A DNA stretch of 5,537 nucleotides, taken from assembly GCA_030151865.1 (NCBI GenBank), contig JASLCK010000088.1:1-5537 (forward strand), read 5' to 3'. Positions within the stretch are counted from its first letter, which is position 1; every line of letters starts with the position of its first letter. The notes under the pieces are model-generated. The model searched no databases and had not been told where the DNA came from. It worked only from the letters and a program-made list of their open reading frames with translations. Source of the stretch: Rhodospirillaceae bacterium (lineage in GTDB: Bacteria; Pseudomonadota; Alphaproteobacteria; Rhodospirillales; Magnetospirillaceae). The position numbers were made by a program, and so were the translations under genes. Positions 1 through 5,537 of this stretch are shown piece after piece.

Positions 1-570
1 CAACTCGCGCTGGTCCACTTCCTGCCCGGCTTGCAGTTTGATGGTCATACGGGCATAGGATTCCACCTCGCCGATACCATAGATGCACGACACCGAGGCG
101 ACGATGATGACGTCGCGCCGTTCCAGAAGAGCGCGGGTGGCGGCGTGGCGCATACGGTCGATCTGTTCGTTGATCGCCGAGTCTTTTTCGATATAGGTGT
201 CGGTCTTGGGGACGTAGGCTTCCGGCTGGTAGTAGTCGTAATAGCTGACGAAATATTCGACGGCGTTTTCCGGGAAGAACGTCTTCATCTCGGCATAAAG
301 CTGGGCCGCCAGGGTCTTGTTGGGGGCCAGCACCAGCGCCGGACGGCCGGTCTTGGCGATCACATGGGCCATGGTGAAGGTCTTGCCCGACCCGGTGACG
401 CCCAGCAAAACCTGATTGCGTTCGCCGCTTTCGATGCCGTCCACCAACTCGGCGATGGCGGTGGGCTGATCGCCCGACGGCTGATAGTCGGATACCAGCT
501 TGAAGTCCGCCTTGGGACCGGCGGGCTGTTGCTGGAAATAAGGCATCGAGAGGAGCGGCGAGGTCGTCAT
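1..570 (-). CDS. uvrB: UvrABC system protein B (excinuclease subunit B), N-terminal 190 residues, truncated by window edge
   Basis: UvrB is the helicase-like damage-verification subunit of nucleotide excision repair; UvrA loads it onto DNA and it then recruits UvrC, which cuts. Seen here: the opening segment with YQPSGDQP (29-36), the Walker A loop GVTGSGKT (57-64), the tyrosine-rich beta-hairpin segment YYDYYQPEAYVP (110-121) that is inserted between the DNA strands, and DVIIVASVSCIYGIG (153-167). All are family hallmarks. UvrB is usually about 660-730 residues, so the rest, including the remaining helicase motifs and the UvrC-binding tail, lies left of the window. The ATG at 570 is the first possible start: the preceding gene's TAG (619-621) is in the same frame and no ATG, GTG or TTG codon lies between. 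AGGGG (573-577) sits only 2 nt from it, so the ribosome binding site is poor; Met9 is a weaker alternative. No alphaproteobacterial LexA box (GTTC-N7-GTTC) was seen just upstream. Confidence 0.97.
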   Translation of the reverse strand, partial: MTTSPLLSMPYFQQQPAGPKADFKLVSDYQPSGDQPTAIAELVDGIESGERNQVLLGVTGSGKTFTMAHVIAKTGRPALVLAPNKTLAAQLYAEMKTFFPENAVEYFVSYYDYYQPEAYVPKTDTYIEKDSAINEQIDRMRHAATRALLERRDVIIVASVSCIYGIGEVESYARMTIKLQAGQEVDQREL

Positions 571-618
571 GGCCCCTAATGTAAGACGGTCGCGGCCAAA
601 GCTCCAGTCACGATATTG

Positions 619-1269
619 CTATTTTGTTCCGCCCCAGGCCAAGCGCGCGGCCAGACCGGCGAAGACCCCGCCCAACAGCAGATTGGGCAGGCGGCGCTTC
701 CAGGCCGAGCCCGCCGCCACGGCGCGGAAGCGCTGGCCGATCCAGCCCGCCAGACCGGCGGCGGCGCAGATCACCACGGCATTGACCAGAAAACCGGTCA
801 GCAATTGGATCGTCGACAGGACCAGCACCTGCTGCACCAGATCGCCCCGTTCGGGATGCATGAATTGCGGCAGCAGCGCCAGCATGAACAGCGCCACCTT
901 GGGGTTCAAAAGATTGGTCAGCAGACCTTGGCGCATGATGGCGGACAGCGGCAGGGGCGGGGCTGCCTGCTGCGCCGCTTCGGGGGTGTTGGACCGCATG
1001 ATGCCCCAGGCCAGATAAAGCAGGTAAGCCGCCCCGGCCAGCCGCACCACGTCAAAGGCCACCGGCACCAGCACGAACAGCTTGGACAGGCCGAACCCGG
1101 CGGCCATGGCATGACAGACGCAGCCCAGCAGAGCCCCGGCCAAAGCCGCGAATCCGGCGTTGCGCCCTTGCGCCATGGTGCGGCTGACAAACAACATCAT
1201 ATCCGGCCCCGGCGTTGCCGCCAGAACGGTCGATGCCACCGTGAACATGCCCAGGGTCTGCCAGTCCAT
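619..1269 (-). CDS. LysE/RhtB-family amino-acid or small-molecule exporter
   Basis: This is a six-helix inner-membrane protein of the LysE/RhtB superfamily, whose members export amino acids such as lysine, threonine or homoserine lactone by proton-driven efflux. From Met1 at 1269 it has 216 residues, close to the usual 205-215. Hydrophobic segments fall near residues 5-25, 39-61, 68-91, 117-138, 147-172 and 195-212. Family signatures are TPGPD (19-23) at the end of helix 1, a small-residue helix after GRNAG (35-39), and the GLLTNLLNPKVALF segment (115-128) followed by PQF (134-136). An in-frame ATG 17 codons upstream (1320) would add a polar, non-family extension. The chosen start has AGG (1277-1279) at 7 nt spacing. 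The substrate cannot be told from sequence. It lies 84 bp after the chemoreceptor stop and 48 bp before uvrB, with no functional link apparent. Confidence 0.9.
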   Translation of the reverse strand: MDWQTLGMFTVASTVLAATPGPDMMLFVSRTMAQGRNAGFAALAGALLGCVCHAMAAGFGLSKLFVLVPVAFDVVRLAGAAYLLYLAWGIMRSNTPEAAQQAAPPLPLSAIMRQGLLTNLLNPKVALFMLALLPQFMHPERGDLVQQVLVLSTIQLLTGFLVNAVVICAAAGLAGWIGQRFRAVAAGSAWKRRLPNLLLGGVFAGLAARLAWGGTK

Positions 1270-1315
1270 CGCTTTGCCTGCGTCGTGTGGGAACCAACTG
1301 TTTTTCAGGGCGGGC

Positions 1316-1345
1316 AGCATAGCCGACCCACCCTGAAATTGACAG
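1316..1345 (-). promoter_or_regulatory. Weak candidate sigma-70 promoter for the LysE-family gene
   Basis: On the minus strand, CTGTCA (1340-1345, four matches to TTGACA) is separated by 18 bp from TATGCT (1316-1321, four matches to TATAAT). Transcription would begin near 1309, downstream of the in-frame ATG at 1320, which would support the shorter start at 1269. Two partial hexamers in an 84-bp gap can occur by chance, so this is a suggestion only. Confidence 0.25.
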
Positions 1346-1353
1346 GCGGATGG

Positions 1354-3426
1354 TCAGGTGCGGATTGCCTGCACAAAAGTTTCGATGGCGTCGCGCAGTT
1401 TTTGCTGTTCGGTGTTCAGGGTTTCTACCGCATCCAGCACCGCGTCCGATGTTTCCTTGGTGGCGCGGCTGGATTGGGCAACTTGGGTGATTTCCGACGT
1501 TACTTGTTGGGTGCCTGTGGCGGCTTGGTTGACGTTACGGGCGATTTCCTGGGTGGCGGCACCCTGTTCTTCCACCGAAGCGGCGATAGCGTTGGTGGTT
1601 TCGTCGATGGTGCGGATCATCGCGGTAATGCTCTCGATGGCGGATACCGCATGCTGGGTGGCGGTCTGGATTTCCGCTACCTGCTTGCCGATATCCTCGG
1701 TCGCCTTGGCGGTCTGGTGGGATAGGTGCTTGACCTCGCCCGCCACCACGGCAAAGCCTTTTCCGGCTTCGCCCGCCCGCGCAGCCTCGATGGTGGCGTT
1801 CAGCGCCAGCATGTTGGTGCGTGCCGCGATGTCCTTGATCAGGTCAAGCACCGCATCGACCCGCAAGGCAGCGTCGCGCATGGCGTTCATGGCCTGGGTG
1901 GTCTGCTCGGCCTGTTGCGCTGCTTGGCGGGCGCTGGCGGCGCTGGCCACTGCGCGTTGCGAAATTTCCGAGATCGAGGCCGATAGTTCCTCGGTCGCCA
2001 CGGCGACCGTGTGGACGTTGACCGATGCTTCTTCCGCCGCCGCCGCCACAGTGCTGGCTGATTGGCCGACATCGTGGGCCAATCCGTCCATGGTGCTGGC
2101 TGTCTGCTTCAGCGCGCCGACCGATCCGCCGATCGACACCAAGACCTGACTGATGGCCTGATCAAAGCTGCGGCATTCTTGTTCCAGGCGTTTGGTGCGC
2201 TTTTGCTCTTCCTCCTGAGCGGCATCGGCGGCGCGGCGTAATTCTTCCGCTTCGGCGGAATGGCGCCGCAGAACTTCCAACGCCGACGTCATGGCCCCTA
2301 ACTCATCGGGATAGGGGGCAGGCTCAACTGCCGTGGTGTAATTACGGTTGGAGAGCAGTTCGATCGCTCCCAGAATTGAATGGGCTGGGCGAGCCAGACG
2401 CTTTTGCACCAGATGAATGGAAAAACCGCCCAATCCCAGGGCCGCCGCCAGCAAGGCCACCAGCACCAACAAGGAGCGTTGTGCCTGATCCCGCAAAGCG
2501 TCGGCATGGCTGCTGGCCAAATCCAGCGCCAGGAAGCCCGATGCCAAAATCGGTTCGAAGGGGCGGTTGCACAACTCGGTCCATTGTTTGCCGTCAACCT
2601 TGGCTTTTTCCGCGACGCCCAAATCCTCCAAGATACTGTCGATCTGGGTGTTGGTGGTCAGATTAAGTTTACGGCTGCTGTTCAGGCTTTCGCTCAAGTC
2701 GGCAGGAAAGCCTGTGCGTTGGCGCAAACCGTCAAGTTGCTGCCAGGCCAGATTGGTCGCTCCGATCAAGGACGCTCGCTTGTTCGACGTGGCAATGTCC
2801 AACGGTTCGTTGCGGCTGACCTGTTGGCGCAACAAAGAGCATTGAACCCCAACATTATCGCGGATTTCCCAGATGGTTTTGCGCCATTGCACCATTTCGG
2901 CAATGAAGGGATCGCGGATGCGCACCATGTTGCTGATCACCGCCGAAGCCGTGGTCAAAGCTTCGAGATTGACGTAAAGCGCCTCGCGCCACGGGGCGAT
3001 CCCCTTGATATCCCTCTGTTCGCGGGGAAGTCGGCTCTGTTCTTCCAAAAGGGACATTTGTTTTCGAAGACTTTCGGCTGTTTTGCGAATATCTCCGTCC
3101 AGGCGCTCGCGTTCGGCTAAATCAACGTGACCAAGCTCCGTCAAGGCGGCCGCCACGGCTTCGTCAGCTTTTTGCCTGCCGCGTTCAAACACCGGTCGGG
3201 GGTCGTTCTCGGTCAAAAAGGCGGTTTGGTTGGCGCTGACTTGAGCGCGCACTTGCAATGTGGCGTGGAATAAGGAGCGGTCGGCCTGAGCGAGGCTGAC
3301 CACCTCGGTCGCTTGGCGGAATTGGGTCAAGGCATCCCAGGCGGCGATGGCGGAACCGATCAGTAATAAGATCGAGAGAACCGCGATCAGGGATGTCAGA
3401 GTCTTGGCGACCGATGTTTTAAACAT
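1354..3426 (-). CDS. Methyl-accepting chemotaxis protein with large periplasmic sensor domain
   Basis: This 690-residue transmembrane chemoreceptor controls the CheA kinase through CheW and so biases flagellar rotation. Order of parts: short cytoplasmic N-terminus, TM1 (about 12-30), a periplasmic, mostly helical region of about 285 residues (31-317), TM2 (about 318-340), a HAMP linker (about 341-393, with conserved Pro347 and DELG at 374-377), a charged helical linker, and the signalling coiled coil (about 420-690). The hairpin tip that contacts CheA/CheW is clear: ARTNMLALNATIEAARAGEA (535-554) followed by GKGFAVVAGEV. Candidate methylation pairs are Glu465-Glu466, Glu479-Glu480 and Glu619-Glu620, each in a small-residue context. 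There is no CheR-tethering pentapeptide such as NWETF at the C-terminus. The sensor region has two cysteines (196, 286) and no domain I can name, so the ligand is unknown. The start is firm: GGAAGGAA lies 8 nt upstream. No che genes are in the window, so it appears to be an orphan receptor gene. Confidence 0.97.
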   Translation of the reverse strand: MFKTSVAKTLTSLIAVLSILLLIGSAIAAWDALTQFRQATEVVSLAQADRSLFHATLQVRAQVSANQTAFLTENDPRPVFERGRQKADEAVAAALTELGHVDLAERERLDGDIRKTAESLRKQMSLLEEQSRLPREQRDIKGIAPWREALYVNLEALTTASAVISNMVRIRDPFIAEMVQWRKTIWEIRDNVGVQCSLLRQQVSRNEPLDIATSNKRASLIGATNLAWQQLDGLRQRTGFPADLSESLNSSRKLNLTTNTQIDSILEDLGVAEKAKVDGKQWTELCNRPFEPILASGFLALDLASSHADALRDQAQRSLLVLVALLAAALGLGGFSIHLVQKRLARPAHSILGAIELLSNRNYTTAVEPAPYPDELGAMTSALEVLRRHSAEAEELRRAADAAQEEEQKRTKRLEQECRSFDQAISQVLVSIGGSVGALKQTASTMDGLAHDVGQSASTVAAAAEEASVNVHTVAVATEELSASISEISQRAVASAASARQAAQQAEQTTQAMNAMRDAALRVDAVLDLIKDIAARTNMLALNATIEAARAGEAGKGFAVVAGEVKHLSHQTAKATEDIGKQVAEIQTATQHAVSAIESITAMIRTIDETTNAIAASVEEQGAATQEIARNVNQAATGTQQVTSEITQVAQSSRATKETSDAVLDAVETLNTEQQKLRDAIETFVQAIRT

Positions 3427-3434
3427 TTCTAAAA

Positions 3435-3442
3435 TTCCTTCC
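3435..3442 (-). promoter_or_regulatory. Strong ribosome binding site of the chemoreceptor gene
   Basis: On the minus strand GGAAGGAA lies 8 nt before the ATG at 3426, near-ideal Shine-Dalgarno sequence and spacing. Its upstream end overlaps the 3' arm of a small hairpin (CCGC/GCGG, 3441-3451), which could slightly limit access. Confidence 0.75.
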
Positions 3443-3495
3443 GCGATGCGGAGGGGCTCAGGCCCACTCAGGTATGCTGCCTCTAAGTGCGCCGT

Positions 3496-3525
3496 ATTTT
3501 ATTTTTATTTATAATAGTGAAACAA
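3496..3525 (-). promoter_or_regulatory. Candidate sigma-70 promoter of the chemoreceptor gene
   Basis: On the minus strand TTGTTT (3520-3525) is followed after 18 bp by TAAAAT (3496-3501), inside an AT-rich block that stands out from the GC-rich surroundings. Transcription would start near 3489, giving a leader of about 60 nt. Each hexamer differs from consensus in a few positions. No good flagellar sigma-28 promoter (TAAA-N15-GCCGATAA) was found as an alternative. The left arm of an 11-bp inverted repeat (3506-3516) falls in the spacer, so a regulator binding there would block this promoter. Confidence 0.45.
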
Positions 3526-3577
3526 TCTTGTGGCGCGAATTGCGCCATTGGATATACCAATTTTGTTATTATAAATA
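3506..3577. repeat. Nested inverted repeats in AT-rich spacer
   Basis: The perfect 11-bp arms TATTTATAATA (3506-3516) and TATTATAAATA (3567-3577) are inverted relative to each other and separated by 50 bp. Between them is a GC-rich perfect inverted repeat TGGCGC-GAATT-GCGCCA (3531-3547), directly followed by TTGG-ATATA-CCAA (3548-3560). The inner repeat sits about 5 bp upstream of the proposed chemoreceptor -35 box. No T-run follows on either strand, so it is not an intrinsic terminator. A protein-binding operator is plausible; AT-rich arms can also match by chance. Confidence 0.6.
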
Positions 3578-3651
3578 TGATCAGTATGTGTTCTTATACT
3601 TATGTCTTTCCTGAATATTATCTGTAAGTAGGATTTCGGCGCGCGCTGACG

Positions 3652-3680
3652 TTGACAGGCGCACGGTCTTACCGTCACAC
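3652..3680 (+). promoter_or_regulatory. Candidate thiC promoter (perfect -35, weak -10)
   Basis: TTGACA at 3652-3657 is a perfect -35 hexamer. A normal 17-18 bp spacer puts the -10 at TCACAC or CACACT (3675-3681), which matches TATAAT poorly. A start near 3687 would place the first nucleotide just before the riboswitch P1 stem, which makes the position sensible. The spacer contains the small inverted repeat ACGGT-CTT-ACCGT (3663-3675). The position supports it more than the -10 does. Confidence 0.45.
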
Positions 3681-3690
3681 TTCGCGGATA

Positions 3691-3803
3691 TTCCAAGGGG
3701 GGTCCCGGCAAGGGGCTGAGATACCGTTGGACCGCCCTGCACGGGGCTGTCGGCGCGGTGACCCTTCGAACCTGATCCGGGTCATACCGGCGAAGGGATG
3801 GAA
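3691..3803 (+). promoter_or_regulatory. TPP riboswitch (THI element) aptamer
   Basis: This RNA element binds thiamin pyrophosphate in the nascent thiC mRNA and lowers expression when the cofactor is plentiful. Visible parts are P1 (TTCCA 3691-3695 with TGGAA 3799-3803), P2 (GGGTC 3700-3704 with GACCC 3760-3764), the pyrimidine-sensing CTGAGA box (3716-3721) with a longer P3 arm to about 3757, P4 (CTTCG 3764-3768 with CGAAG 3791-3795), the AACCTGAT segment (3769-3776), and P5 (CCGG 3777-3780 with CCGG 3787-3790) closing a GTCATA loop. Both conserved sensor arms are intact and the gene downstream is thiC, the classic target. The P3 arm is GC-rich and somewhat extended. Exact ends may differ by a few bases. 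Confidence 0.96.
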
Positions 3804-3880
3804 ACCGCGTCTTGCCGCCGATGGTCATTTCCCGCCGGGAAACCGTTTGGCCGGACCTCTCCACTCATCGTCAGAAATCC

Positions 3881-3912
3881 CGGGTCTTCCTGATTGCAAA
3901 AGGGAGAACCCG
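3881..3912 (+). promoter_or_regulatory. thiC Shine-Dalgarno-sequestering hairpin (riboswitch expression platform)
   Basis: The stem pairs 3881-3891 with 3901-3912: five pairs CGGGT/ACCCG, a bulged A at 3907, then six more pairs (one G-U) closing a nine-base loop (3892-3900). The 3' arm contains the whole thiC Shine-Dalgarno AGGGAG (3901-3906), which lies 10 nt before the ATG. No run of T follows, so control of translation initiation, not transcription termination, is the likely mode. The pairing is read directly from the sequence; the link to TPP binding is inferred. Confidence 0.7.
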
Positions 3913-3916
3913 TTTC

Positions 3917-5537
<1,621 letters not shown>

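Larger units (their letters stand above)
3427..3916. other. 490-bp divergent intergenic region between the chemoreceptor gene and thiC
   Basis: No credible protein gene lies here. From left to right it holds the chemoreceptor leader with two small hairpins (3441-3465), a candidate minus-strand promoter (3496-3525), an AT-rich stretch (about 3495-3635) with nested inverted repeats, the thiC -35 box (3652-3657), the TPP aptamer (3691-3803), a small hairpin (3828-3842), and the Shine-Dalgarno-masking hairpin of thiC (3881-3912). The regions at 3577-3640 and 3843-3880 show nothing I can name. Confidence 0.8.

Noticed and set aside
571..640. LexA/SOS box in front of uvrB
   Set aside because: I looked for GTTC-N7-GTTC, the alphaproteobacterial form, in the gap and adjoining coding end and found none.
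1270..1353. Intrinsic terminator between the chemoreceptor and LysE-family genes
   Set aside because: No GC-rich hairpin followed by a T-run is present on the minus strand.
616..1725. Plus-strand open frame of 369 codons
   Set aside because: It lies antisense to the LysE-family gene and the end of the chemoreceptor gene and crosses the gap between them; Gln/His/Gly-rich with no domain.
2380..3120. Plus-strand open frame of 246 codons inside the chemoreceptor gene
   Set aside because: Antisense shadow of the sensor and HAMP region, with no family resemblance.
3427..3520. Flagellar sigma-28 promoter for the chemoreceptor gene
   Set aside because: The nearest match (a TAAA followed 17 bp later by GCAGCATA) has wrong spacing and several mismatches to GCCGATAA.
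3828..3842. Intrinsic terminator at TTTCCC-GCC-GGGAAA
   Set aside because: The stem is short and followed by CCGTTTGG, not a T-run, so it is treated as a possible switching element instead.
3505..3864. Minus-strand open frame of 119 codons across the intergenic region
   Set aside because: It covers the antisense of the riboswitch and the AT-rich block, has no recognisable motif, and has an abrupt change in composition half way.

Overview
The window looks like ordinary chromosome from a GC-rich alphaproteobacterium. The protein style (UvrB, ThiC, an RhtB-type exporter, a large chemoreceptor) resembles Rhodospirillales such as Magnetospirillum, but that placement is recollection of related proteins, not a search. 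Codon use is strongly GC-biased throughout the genes. The one clear exception is an AT-rich block of about 140 bp in the only long intergenic region.

Layout. Three genes lie on the minus strand and read leftward from about 3426: a transmembrane methyl-accepting chemotaxis protein (1354-3426), a LysE/RhtB-family exporter (619-1269), and the first 190 codons of uvrB (1-570, running off the left edge). Their gaps are short (84 and 48 bp) and hold no recognisable terminator, so partial co-transcription is possible although the functions are unrelated. On the plus strand the right third is thiC (3917-5537, running off the right edge just after its C-terminal Fe-S cysteine motif), preceded by a TPP riboswitch.

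The 490-bp region between the divergent chemoreceptor and thiC genes carries most of the regulatory content. It holds a leader with two small hairpins and a strong ribosome binding site for the chemoreceptor, a candidate promoter for it, an AT-rich block with nested inverted repeats, a TTGACA box for thiC, a near-canonical TPP aptamer (3691-3803), and an 11-bp hairpin (3881-3912) that buries the thiC Shine-Dalgarno. The thiC leader therefore looks like a translational-control riboswitch: thiamin pyrophosphate, the end product of the pathway, should shut off synthesis of ThiC.

I found no mobile element, CRISPR array, tRNA or rRNA, and no sign of an undescribed multi-gene system. The points most worth checking are the expression platform of the riboswitch, the nested inverted repeats in the AT-rich spacer, and the unassigned periplasmic sensor domain of the chemoreceptor.
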